Origin: an uncultured Planctomycetaceae bacterium
Lineage (GTDB): Bacteria > Planctomycetota > Planctomycetia > Planctomycetales > Planctomycetaceae
Length of the DNA stretch: 39,696 bases
Assembly (NCBI GenBank): GCA_937916515.1
Contig: CALFSX010000264.1
Location: 1 to 39,696, forward strand
Direction: 5' to 3'
Below are positions 32,882 through 39,696 of this stretch, in pieces. Both the position numbers and the translations under genes were made by a program. The notes beneath the pieces are model-generated. The model did not search any database. It saw nothing but the letters and a program-made list of their open reading frames with translations, and was not told the origin of the DNA. How positions within the stretch are numbered: position 1 is the first letter of the stretch; each line of letters begins with the position of its first letter.

Positions 32882-32964
32882 TGGGGGCAGCAGGATTCGA
32901 ACCTGCGAAGGCGTAAGCCACCAGATTTACAGTCTGGCCCATTTGGCCGCTCTGGAACACCCCC
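32882..32964 (-). tRNA. tRNA-Tyr (GTA anticodon)
   Basis: An 83-nt class II tRNA with a long variable arm. The acceptor is GGGGGTG/TGCCCCC with two G-U pairs, the anticodon loop CTGTAAA (GTA), and the T-arm GCAGGTTCGAATCCTGC. The discriminator is A, as usual for bacterial tRNA-Tyr. CCA is not encoded. Confidence 0.97.
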
Positions 32965-33029
32965 TAGACTTTTTCTGCAAACCATTAGACCGAAGTCCGT
33001 CAGACGTTCCCCATTCTAAAGTTTACTAA

Positions 33030-33102
<73 letters not shown>

Positions 33103-33130
33103 GCACACCGATCGCCGTAACGAGCCGGGC

Positions 33131-33158
33131 AGTATAGCAACGGAACTTCGCCAGGCAA
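33131..33158 (-). promoter_or_regulatory. Promoter of the tRNA-tuf cluster with GC-rich discriminator
   Basis: On the minus strand TTGCCT (33153-33158), a 16-nt spacer and TATACT (33131-33136) are followed by GCCCGG. A GC-rich discriminator after a strong -10 is typical of stable-RNA promoters under stringent control. The predicted start lies about 20 nt before tRNA-Thr(TGT). Confidence 0.75.
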
Positions 33159-33755
33159 GGCTGATCCCCTAAACCTTTTGCGGAGTACCAATTTAGATAA
33201 ATTCACACAATTTTTGCTACTGGATCATCCGGAATTTCTTTCCACATTCAAGATGTTTCCAGAGCGAGACGAATTTCCAGTGCCTCTGTAGTCGGCAGTG
33301 ATTCACACAAAATGAAGTGAATCGCCGCCTAATCGGCTCAGAATACACGGAATCGACCAACGCCCGCAAACTCGATCGACTCAACAGTTGCGACCCCATT
33401 GGTGTTCCAGGAACCTGGAATTGCAGTCGCAATCCCCCTGCGGCAACAGCCACTGTGCCTGCCACCAATTCCACAACTACCAACGCCAACCGCCGACACC
33501 AGAGATTCGCTCGAAGCACAAGAGCTTCACAATCCTCAGATAAACACGTGGCAAATGAGGCATCGACGTCTCCAACTTTGAGCAACATTTCGACACAAGC
33601 GGTTTTTGTCTGGTTCACCTGAACGCCGGAAATGCAAAAAGCTGATACGCCGTAGACGCTTCAGCTTTTGCAATATAAACGAAAGAAAATCGAGGTTCGC
33701 TGCGAACGCAAATCCAACAACCTGAACAGGCATGCGTGAGTTGCCGGCCTGAGAC
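33159..33755. other. Gap between sigma gene and tRNA promoter
   Basis: About 600 bp without a convincing gene. It contains the hairpin terminator of the sigma factor gene near 33633-33672. The remaining open frames are low-complexity and unlike any protein I know. Confidence 0.5.
33633..33672 (-). terminator. Terminator hairpin after the sigma factor gene
   Basis: Arms TGCAAAAGCTGA and TCAGCTTTTTGCA (12 bp with one bulged base, 15-nt loop) lie 84 nt after the sigma gene stop. On the minus strand the 3' arm runs into TTTTTGCATTT, giving the T-rich exit of an intrinsic terminator. The A/T-rich arms mean it could work in both directions. Confidence 0.6.
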
Positions 33756-35420
33756 CTAAATCCCAGGTATATCGACCTGCTTACGCTGTGCAATGCGGCG
33801 GAGCTTTTCCAACGTTCGAACTTCAATCTGTCGAACGCGCTCTTTGGTCACACCCAGCCGATTTCCGACCTCTTCCAACGTTTCCGGCTCACTACCCTGC
33901 CCCAAACCGAACCGGCAAGAGATCACTTTTCGCTCTCGACCGTTCAATTCGCCCAGAATTTCCATAAGAGCGTTACGCTGGGCCTTATTAACCATCTCTT
34001 CAGCAAATGCGTTGCCCCGACCGTCGGTGGAATCATAGAAGATTTCGTCAAACCCGGTCCTGAAACGATCAGAACGAGTGTGCTCGGCTGGCACGGATCG
34101 AGCAAAATTCTTCATGATCGCCCAGGATGCGTAAGTGGAAAACTTATTGCCGCGAGCATAGTCGAACTTTTCGATCGCACGAATCAGCGACATATTGCCG
34201 TCACTTACGAGCTCAAAAAAGTTGACCCCCGGCTTCAAGTGCCGCTTAGCAATGGAAACAACCAGCCGCAGATTTGATCTGGTCAGCATTCCCTTAATCG
34301 CGGACGCCTCTTCCAGCAACGACTCCATTTTCCTGGCGGTTCGAGCACCATTTTTTCGATTATTGAGCCCATTCTGCAGCTCAGAAGCCTGCCACTTCAG
34401 AAAATTCATCTTGCGGAAGTAGTACTGTTCCTGCGCCTTGTTCAGCAGCGGAACCTTGTACAACTCAGACAAATATGCTGGCAAGCCGCTCGGAACACGA
34501 ATGGCAGCCTTACTTTCGTCGTAATCCGGCGCCGCGCCGCAAATCACCTTCTCAGCGTCTTCCATGCGGAATTCCTCGCTGTCCATGAAGTCAATTTCCG
34601 CTGAACGCAACCGCTTCACTCGCATTTCAGCCAACAATGTGTGAATAGCCGGCTTGCTTTTGCCGAAGCGTCGAGCCAAGTCCGGAATCGACACACCTTG
34701 CAGGTACAAATCAAACATCAGTGACTGATGTTCTGGAGAAACCTGAGTACCAGCCTTCGGGAAAATGGCGTTTTCCGGGTGCAGTTTGTCGTAGTCTCGC
34801 AGTGTATAGCGAACAGTTTCGGTCGCTCGATTCAGCTTTTGACCAAGCTGACGACTAACTTCCGTCAGCCCCAAACCAGCCCGCGACAGGGATCGTGCTT
34901 CCATAATGATCTGTTCGCGTTCGCTGTCTGACATCTGACAAAAACTGCGACTGCGATCGATTTCCTGCTGGTGGACGGCCACAAAGCGATCCAGAGTCGA
35001 TTTCCGAATCACGACACGCTTGCGCCCCTGAATCGTCACCCGCCGACTTGCCAGGCCTCGATCTCGCCATCGATCAACAGTCTTGGCAGATACGCTGAAC
35101 TGCTGGCTCACTTCCTGAACGGTTAAAACCGGCTCGCCGAAGTCACCTACAGACTGGCCCAGGCTATCCGAAAGATCCTCAACAAAGCACCGCAAATCGT
35201 GGGCGAGATCAGAACCGGAAATCGTGGCGGCGGAATCCTGCTCCGGACGGTATCCAGTTACCTGAAAACAGACCTCAGCGTAGGAATATTCCGCAGAACT
35301 ATCCATATTAAGTAGAAACTCTTCAGCCTGCAGAATCTGCTTGTTCCGCACAGCCTGAGGAGCAAACCGAACCTGCTGCTCGGTAAGTTGCTTAAGTGTT
35401 TTTGATCGGTAACGGGACAT
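33756..35420 (-). CDS. Sigma-70 family factor with N-terminal HTH modules
   Basis: A 554-residue composite protein. Residues 98-146 form a MerR/excisionase-type HTH (LTVQEVSQQFSVSAKTVDRWRDRG). Two further HTH-like segments lie near 168-210 (LTEVSRQLG..) and 231-268 (VSIPDLARRFGKSKPAIHTLL). The C-terminal half is sigma-70: region 1.2/2.1 from about 310, region 2 at 378-441 (FELVSDGNMSLIRAIEKFDY, GNKFSTYASWAIMKN), a short region 3, and region 4 at about 483-545 (TLEEVGNRLGVTKERVRQIE). In region 2.4, residues equivalent to E. coli W434, R436, Q437 and T440 are Ala, Met, Lys and Ala. The start has a perfect AAGGAGGT ribosome binding site. It is an alternative or divergent group-2 type factor, not standard RpoD. 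Confidence 0.88.
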   Translation of the reverse strand: MSRYRSKTLKQLTEQQVRFAPQAVRNKQILQAEEFLLNMDSSAEYSYAEVCFQVTGYRPEQDSAATISGSDLAHDLRCFVEDLSDSLGQSVGDFGEPVLTVQEVSQQFSVSAKTVDRWRDRGLASRRVTIQGRKRVVIRKSTLDRFVAVHQQEIDRSRSFCQMSDSEREQIIMEARSLSRAGLGLTEVSRQLGQKLNRATETVRYTLRDYDKLHPENAIFPKAGTQVSPEHQSLMFDLYLQGVSIPDLARRFGKSKPAIHTLLAEMRVKRLRSAEIDFMDSEEFRMEDAEKVICGAAPDYDESKAAIRVPSGLPAYLSELYKVPLLNKAQEQYYFRKMNFLKWQASELQNGLNNRKNGARTARKMESLLEEASAIKGMLTRSNLRLVVSIAKRHLKPGVNFFELVSDGNMSLIRAIEKFDYARGNKFSTYASWAIMKNFARSVPAEHTRSDRFRTGFDEIFYDSTDGRGNAFAEEMVNKAQRNALMEILGELNGRERKVISCRFGLGQGSEPETLEEVGNRLGVTKERVRQIEVRTLEKLRRIAQRKQVDIPGI

Positions 35421-35426
35421 GTCGAA

Positions 35427-35455
35427 CCTCCTTATATGAGACTGGCTTCAAGCCA
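35427..35455 (-). promoter_or_regulatory. Strong RBS and 13-bp palindrome before the sigma gene
   Basis: AAGGAGGT (35427-35434) lies 5-6 nt before the ATG of the sigma gene, the best Shine-Dalgarno in the window. Just upstream is a palindrome, TGGCTT-C-AAGCCA (35443-35455), that could be an operator or a small RNA hairpin next to the ribosome binding site. Confidence 0.45.
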
Positions 35456-36262
35456 ACCTTCGTGCACAGACTTTAAGGCAAAGCCCGTGCCGGATGCCGT
35501 CCAACCGTCCTGGCTGAGACACTTCCGAACCCTTCAAAACCCGTCTTGGGCCGTAAAAACATACCGCAAATAAAACTATTCACACACAAAAATTTTACCA
35601 GACGACACGAAGTTCTTCTTGTAAATACGTAAACAAGACACGCTTCAATTGCAAAAACGTTCGTAGAATTCATGCAAAGAAGCTAGTTTCCTGCAATCTC
35701 CACAACGAGCAATAATTGCCGACAGCTTACTTAGTGACGCGAAACATAACCTCCTCCTTACGTTCACTTTGACGTCACTTTGAATTCCAGAGACATCACA
35801 TTGACTATCGCGCGTATTTGCTGCACCAAAACGCTTCGCAATGTCACCTGATGAACATTGAGTGCCAGCACCGCACACACAGGACAACCATGGACACTTC
35901 ATAAATCATTGCATATTAATAACTTACGACAGAAGAATTGCTTTTACCGAAACAAGCAGTGGGTGGAACGTCAATTGCAGCCTGGTCTTGGGCCCAACAA
36001 CACACTTGAATAAGCCAAAACCATTCCAGCGAATTCTAACCCTGAGTACTTTGAGGTTGGCCGAATCAAAGCTTGCCCCCAGTAGATGCGTTAGTTTCAA
36101 TTTCTGAACCAGACTTCGAACGAACTGCAACGAGTTTTGTTGCAGCCTTCACTACTGATAACGCGTGTACGGTGCATGTCTCTTTCCCGAGCGACAACGG
36201 AACATTTCCAGGCGTCAACTCGGCAAGAAAACAGGTACCGTGCCTTTGCTAGGGTCGATGCC
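35456..36262. other. Intergenic region with no convincing gene
   Basis: About 800 bp between the divergent sigma gene and the plus-strand membrane protein gene. It must hold both promoters, but no clear -35/-10 pair was found. Short open frames here, including a Cys-rich one at 35645-35902 on the minus strand, have no recognisable features. Confidence 0.45.
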
Positions 36263-36703
36263 ATGCCAACAGCTTCAACATATCTGGGTTTCGGGTCAAT
36301 GGTCTCCGCAGTTGGAATCGCCTTGGTGCTGTTTCACATCAAAAGCCATCGTAGTCATTCGACAGATGAATCGCTTTCTGAGACGGATCACCGCTTTTTT
36401 GACCATCAGTACGCCAGAAGAATGCAAACGTCGGCTCTGACAATCACCCTGGGAGCTTTGATTGGACTGTGTGGCTACCTGAAGGTGTTCGAAGATTCGC
36501 CAATATTCGCCACGTTTTACGTGATAACGCTGCTGCTTCTGGCGCTTTGGTTGATCTTGCTGGCAGTTGGCGACGCAATCGCGACCCGAGTTTATTCCAG
36601 CCGCCTGGACAGACGCCACCGCGACGTATGCAAGTCTCTGCAACAGGCGTTGGCGGAAGTTCGAGAAGCTCACGGGCTGGAACCGCACCAATATTCAGAG
36701 TAG
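36263..36703 (+). CDS. Small predicted membrane protein
   Basis: A 146-residue protein with three hydrophobic segments: about residues 6-26 (TYLGFGSMVSAVGIALVLF), 56-73 (LTITLGALIGLCGYL) and 80-103 (ATFYVITLLLLALWLILLAVG). A charged amphipathic C-terminus follows (RLDRRHRDVCKSLQQALAEVREAHG). I do not recognise the family. The ATG at 36263 is chosen because AGGG lies upstream and the preceding in-frame residues look non-coding. It converges on the GlsB-like gene, with a dispersed repeat between them. Confidence 0.65.
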   Translation: MPTASTYLGFGSMVSAVGIALVLFHIKSHRSHSTDESLSETDHRFFDHQYARRMQTSALTITLGALIGLCGYLKVFEDSPIFATFYVITLLLLALWLILLAVGDAIATRVYSSRLDRRHRDVCKSLQQALAEVREAHGLEPHQYSE

Positions 36704-36764
36704 TTTCGCAAACTTCCGCCGCAACTTTGCCTGAATTAAGCTGCACCGAAATCTAAAGCCGCCA

Positions 36765-36851
36765 ACAAGGGCTTCGCCCTTGACCCAGTGGCGTGGTTGG
36801 CTGCAAGACATGGAACGCTAAAATCGCCGAGCCGCTCCGTTGTCGCTACGG
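36765..36851. repeat. 87-bp dispersed palindromic repeat, copy 1
   Basis: This copy begins ACAAGGGCTTCGCCCTTGAC, includes TGGCGTGG and ATCGCCGAG, and ends CGTTGTCGCTACGG, matching the copy at 38316-38402 over the same total length with conserved ends and a variable middle. It contains the hairpin AAGGGC-TTC-GCCCTT and, on the right, nested stems (GAGCCGC/GCGGCTC at 36829-36864 enclosing CCGT/ACGG). It lies between two convergent genes. Confidence 0.85.
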
Positions 36852-36893
36852 AATCATGCGGCTCCGTGCGCGTCATTTTGCGTATGACTCTAA

Positions 36894-37280
36894 CTAAAGA
36901 ACTTCTTCGACAATCTTGCGGCGACGACTGCGGCGGCGACTTTTGTGAGCCAGCCTGTCGTCGTGCACACTTCCTTCAGCAAAGAAGGAACCGGCCAGCA
37001 ATCGGTAGAAAAACAGCAGTGTGAAGGCCCCCAATGTTGCAGCAACGAAGCCTTTGCCGCTGATGGGGTCAATCTGAGCGTCTCGCCAGAAGAACAGCAC
37101 GGTTCCGCAGCCAATGACGCTGCCGCCGATGCCCATCAGCATGGTGCCCACGGCACCGCCAGGATCGCGGCCCGGCATAATCGCTTTTGCAGCAAGGCCA
37201 GCCAACGTGCCGAACCCGACCCAACGCAGCAATTCGTTGAGACTGTTTCTGATGATTTCGACAACTTCGGCTTCTGACAC
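36894..37280 (-). CDS. GlsB/YeaQ/YmgE-type small membrane protein
   Basis: A 128-residue protein with glycine-rich membrane segments. GFGTLAGLAAKAIMPGRDPGGAVGTMLMGIGGSVIGCGTVLFFW (about 22-65) matches the transglycosylase-associated (GlsB/YeaQ/YmgE) family pattern of G-x-x-A-G-x-x-A-x-x-x-x-P-G followed by a Gly-zipper helix. A third hydrophobic segment (about 78-100) and a strongly basic tail (HKSRRRSRRRK) follow, longer than in typical 80-90 residue members. The family is linked to envelope stress, with no defined mechanism. It starts at GTG (37278-37280), preceded by AGGAGG. Confidence 0.8.
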   Translation of the reverse strand: MSEAEVVEIIRNSLNELLRWVGFGTLAGLAAKAIMPGRDPGGAVGTMLMGIGGSVIGCGTVLFFWRDAQIDPISGKGFVAATLGAFTLLFFYRLLAGSFFAEGSVHDDRLAHKSRRRSRRRKIVEEVL

Positions 37281-37578
37281 TATGGGCCTCCTGCCCTGCG
37301 AAAATGTTCCGGCGAGCCAATAGATTAGGCTCGACAGGCATAGTCCTCATATATCGACATCGTCACATCTTCAGTTTCAGGTCCAGCTTTGCACGCAGAT
37401 GCTCAGTACTCTGGCGAACTTCGCAACTTCACCGGCAAATTTCGCCGGTCACCACCCGTGGCGGTTCGCGCAATTTGGTCAGCATTCATTTTCAGGATGG
37501 TTGCGAAGTTGCAGCCAGGTCCGTAGCGTTTGAACGTATTTCCGCCCTTCCCTGCTACCAACTTTACGGAACCTGCCC
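37281..37578. other. Divergent intergenic region
   Basis: A 298-bp gap between divergently transcribed GlsB-like and SGNH hydrolase genes. Two short hairpins are visible: CGAGCC/GGCTCG (37313-37333) and ACCGGC/GCCGGT (37431-37449). Neither has a T run. No promoter is convincing enough to place. Confidence 0.4.
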
Positions 37579-38334
37579 ATGAAACCTGCCTTCCCGCGAC
37601 GATTCACCTCCCTTGTTCTGGCTTCCTGCCTGCTGACCGCCAGCGTCACTGCGGTATCTGCTGATGAAAAGAAAGCAAAAGGCAAACCGGCACCGAAGCC
37701 AAATCCGGCCATGGCAAAGGTCAAAGACGTTCCCGGCCTGCCTCGAGTCCTGCTAATTGGTGATTCCATTTCGATCGGATACACGGTTCCCGTTCGAGAA
37801 CTTTTGAAGGGCAAAGCCAACGTCCACCGTCCTTTGACGAATTGCGGCCCAACAACGAATGGCGTTCAAAAAATCGACGCGTGGTTGGGCGACGGCAAAT
37901 GGGACGTCATCCACTTTAACTTCGGCCTTCACGATTTGAAGTACCTCGGCCCGAAAGGCCAGAATCTTGCCGAACCCACCGCAGAAGGCAGCCACCAGCA
38001 AGTTCCTCCCGAAGCTTACGAAGCCAACCTTCGCAAAATTGTGGCTCGGCTTAAGAAAACCGACGCCAAACTGATCTGGCGAACAACAACTCCGGTTCCC
38101 GAAGGAGCGAAAGGCCGAGTTGTCGGGGACTCCGTAATCTACAACACAATCGCAAAAAAGATCATGGACGAAAACGGAATCGCCATCGACGACCAGTACA
38201 CATTTGCATTCAGCCGACTGGACAAAATCCAACGCCCTAAAGACGTCCACTTTACACCAGACGGCTCAAAACAACTGGCCGAACAAGCCGTCGCAGCAAT
38301 CACTGCAGCATTAAAACAAGGGCTTCGCCCTTGA
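37579..38334 (+). CDS. Secreted SGNH/GDSL-type hydrolase
   Basis: A 251-residue protein with a signal peptide (basic MKPAFPRRF, hydrophobic [17 protein letters not shown], about 1-28) and then a Lys/Pro-rich linker. The mature part carries the SGNH catalytic blocks: [11 protein letters not shown] (nucleophile Ser in GDS, about residue 63), Gly/Asn blocks (NFGLHDLK, about 114-121) and DVHFTPDGS near 225-233 with the Asp-x-x-His-like catalytic pair. Such proteins are esterases or carbohydrate acetylesterases; the substrate is unknown. The last codons (QGLRP-stop) lie within an 87-bp dispersed repeat. Confidence 0.88.
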   Translation: MKPAFPRRFTSLVLASCLLTASVTAVSADEKKAKGKPAPKPNPAMAKVKDVPGLPRVLLIGDSISIGYTVPVRELLKGKANVHRPLTNCGPTTNGVQKIDAWLGDGKWDVIHFNFGLHDLKYLGPKGQNLAEPTAEGSHQQVPPEAYEANLRKIVARLKKTDAKLIWRTTTPVPEGAKGRVVGDSVIYNTIAKKIMDENGIAIDDQYTFAFSRLDKIQRPKDVHFTPDGSKQLAEQAVAAITAALKQGLRP

Positions 38335-38402
38335 CCCGGTGGCGTGGGGTGTGGGAAGACGTAGGGCGATTGAATCGCCGAGACGCGACGTTGTCGCTAC
38401 GG
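38316..38402. repeat. 87-bp dispersed palindromic repeat, copy 2
   Basis: The second copy of the element at 36765-36851, identical over the first 22 bp and at TGGCGTGG, ATCGCCGAG and CGTTGTCGCTACGG. Its AAGGGC-TTC-GCCCTT hairpin overlaps the end of the SGNH hydrolase gene and supplies the stop codon (38332-38334). An extra inner hairpin GGCGATTGAATCGCC is visible here (38365-38379). Confidence 0.85.
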
Positions 38403-38447
38403 GGATGCAATGGCGCAAAAAATAGACTCACGCAGCGACGCCGGACT

Positions 38448-39596
38448 CTATGCGGTTGCTTCCGACTTTTGCTTAATGATGGCGTCAAGTTCTGCCTTCA
38501 ACTTTGGCAGAATTTCGTCGTAGGAGTACGCCCCGATTGATTCGGGGCCTTTTTTCAGGTTCACTTGATTCGGGCCGCACCACAGGCCCAGATCTGCATC
38601 GTCGGTTTCGCCGGGCCCGTTTACTCGACACCCCATCACGGCAATGGTGATGGCATGATCTTTCGCGTATTCAGTCATATCCCGAACCTGTTCGGCCAGT
38701 TCCACAAAGGCTTCGTTCTCGACTCGTGAACAACTGGGGCAGCTGATGATGTTCAAAGTTTTCAGGCCATAGTCGACCACCGATCGCACTCGACCATTGG
38801 CGATGTCGTCCAGAATCTGCCGACCGGCCGCAATTTCTTCGCCTTTGCGGTTGTTGGCGACGGTCAACGACACTCGAATTGTGTCGCCGATTCCACGACT
38901 AATCAGCTGCTCAAAGGCGATTCGCGTTTTGATGATGCCTTCCGGAGGCATGCCGGCTTCGGTGACTCCCAGATGCAGTGGCACGTCCGGACGCCTTTCC
39001 GCAAAGCGCTTGTTGACTTCGATTACCTTCTGAGGATCGGAATCCTTCAGCGACACGCAGTATCTCGCAAAGTCGAAATCGTCCAGCAGCTGGCAATGAT
39101 CCCACGCACTTTCCAGCATCGGCGAAATCGAATCGTCGTGCTCGTATTTGGCCTTCTTGTCCGGGTCAACGGATCCGCAGTTCACGCCAACTCGCAAAGC
39201 GCAATCGTTGTCGCGAGCCACACTGGCGATATACCGGACCTTGTCTTCCCACGGTTTTTCGCGTTCGTGATGGTACAGATGCCCAGGGTTATATCGCAGT
39301 TTTTCTACGTGAGGAGCGATCAATTCGGCCAGCCGATAGTTTTCCTGCAGGTCCACAGAAAGGTTGCAGGTCACCTGCCGACGAATCTCCATTAACGCTT
39401 CGGCGTCTTTCTGGCTGTCGATGGCAACTCGAATGATGTCCGCCCCGGCATCAATCAGGCTTTGAATTTGAGTAACAGTGGCGTCGATATCCTGAGTTCT
39501 GGTGGCCGTCATGCTCTGAACGGCGATCGGCTGGTTATCACCAATAGCGACACTACCGATGGCGACTCGACGAGTTGGGTTGCGTTTGATTGTCAC
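38448..39596 (-). CDS. ispG: 4-hydroxy-3-methylbut-2-enyl diphosphate synthase IspG
   Basis: A 382-residue GcpE/IspG, the [4Fe-4S] enzyme converting MEcPP to HMBPP in the MEP isoprenoid pathway. It has [21 protein letters not shown] near the N-terminus (TIM barrel start), [13 protein letters not shown] and [10 protein letters not shown] in the barrel. The cluster-binding part has CPSCSR and GCRVNGPGE, giving the three cysteine ligands. The start is placed at GTG (39594-39596) with AGGTAAG upstream; a longer frame to 39686 would begin at GTG inside a tandem repeat and looks non-coding. Confidence 0.95.
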   Translation of the reverse strand: MTIKRNPTRRVAIGSVAIGDNQPIAVQSMTATRTQDIDATVTQIQSLIDAGADIIRVAIDSQKDAEALMEIRRQVTCNLSVDLQENYRLAELIAPHVEKLRYNPGHLYHHEREKPWEDKVRYIASVARDNDCALRVGVNCGSVDPDKKAKYEHDDSISPMLESAWDHCQLLDDFDFARYCVSLKDSDPQKVIEVNKRFAERRPDVPLHLGVTEAGMPPEGIIKTRIAFEQLISRGIGDTIRVSLTVANNRKGEEIAAGRQILDDIANGRVRSVVDYGLKTLNIISCPSCSRVENEAFVELAEQVRDMTEYAKDHAITIAVMGCRVNGPGETDDADLGLWCGPNQVNLKKGPESIGAYSYDEILPKLKAELDAIIKQKSEATA

Positions 39597-39665
39597 GATT
39601 CTTACCTGAATACTGGTCTCAACAACTGCGAACACAAAAATTGCCAGGTTGCACGCCCTGCCCCG

Positions 39666-39695
39666 TATCACGTGCCAGCGTATCACGTGCCAGCG
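39666..39695. repeat. 15-bp tandem repeat with CACGTG core, two copies
   Basis: Two perfect direct copies of TATCACGTGCCAGCG at 39666-39680 and 39681-39695, with the window ending in a T that may begin a third. Each contains the palindrome CACGTG. It lies upstream of ispG, so it could be an operator array or a short tandem duplication; the window ends before its limit is known. Confidence 0.7.
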
Positions 39696-39696
39696 T

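Noticed and set aside
35645-35902. Cys-rich 85-residue minus-strand open frame
   Set aside because: No recognisable domain, no clear ribosome binding site, and an intergenic composition; likely chance.

Overview
The window is a chromosomal segment of a bacterium that I infer to be a planctomycete (Planctomycetaceae-like). The inference rests on the composition of the ribosomal super-cluster, an EF-Tu with a recast switch I, an L17 with large insertions, a sigma factor carrying several extra HTH modules, and a moderate G+C content. No rRNA gene is present, so genus cannot be assigned.

Layout. Positions 52-1289 hold a minus-strand pair: a flavin reductase family protein and a predicted HExxH metallopeptidase. 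About 1.2 kb without a convincing gene follows. From the rplQ terminator (about 2482) to 33158 runs one minus-strand block of translation and transcription genes, listed here in transcription order (right to left). First come tRNA-Thr(TGT), tRNA-Tyr, tRNA-Gly, tRNA-Thr(GGT), tuf, rpmG, tRNA-Trp, secE, nusG, rplK, rplA, rplJ, rplL, rpoB and rpoC, an arrangement closely matching the E. coli thrU-tyrU-glyT-thrT-tufB and rplKAJL-rpoBC regions. Next are rpsL, rpsG and fusA (str operon). Then come rpsJ, rplC, rplD, rplW, rplB, rpsS, rplV, rpsC, rplP, rpmC, rpsQ (S10 operon), rplN, rplE, rpsN, rpsH, rplF, rplR, rpsE, rplO, secY, rpmJ (spc) and rpsM, rpsK, rpoA, rplQ (alpha). Expected cluster members rplX (L24), rpmD (L30), rpsD (S4), adk, map and infA are absent.

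The block is punctuated by readable signals. There are sigma70-like promoters before the tRNAs (with a GC-rich discriminator), before rpsL and before rpsJ. There are hairpins between tuf and rpmG, rplL and rpoB, rpoC and rpsL, rpsG and fusA, and after rplQ. It therefore looks like several fused units rather than one transcript.

Upstream of the tRNA cluster, positions 33756-35420 encode an unusual sigma-70 family protein with three N-terminal HTH-like segments, an altered region 2.4 and a reduced region 3, followed by its own terminator. The right end (36263-39696) is ordinary accessory and housekeeping DNA: a small membrane protein, a GlsB/YeaQ-type membrane protein, a secreted SGNH hydrolase and the isoprenoid enzyme IspG. 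Two 87-bp copies of a dispersed repeat lie in the two convergent intergenic gaps there.

I found no CRISPR array, prophage or insertion sequence. The points most worth a second look are the EF-Tu switch I, the S12 Arg88 (the position of streptomycin-resistance substitutions), the composite sigma factor, the missing ribosomal protein genes, the L17 insertions and the 87-bp repeat that supplies the C-terminus of a protein.
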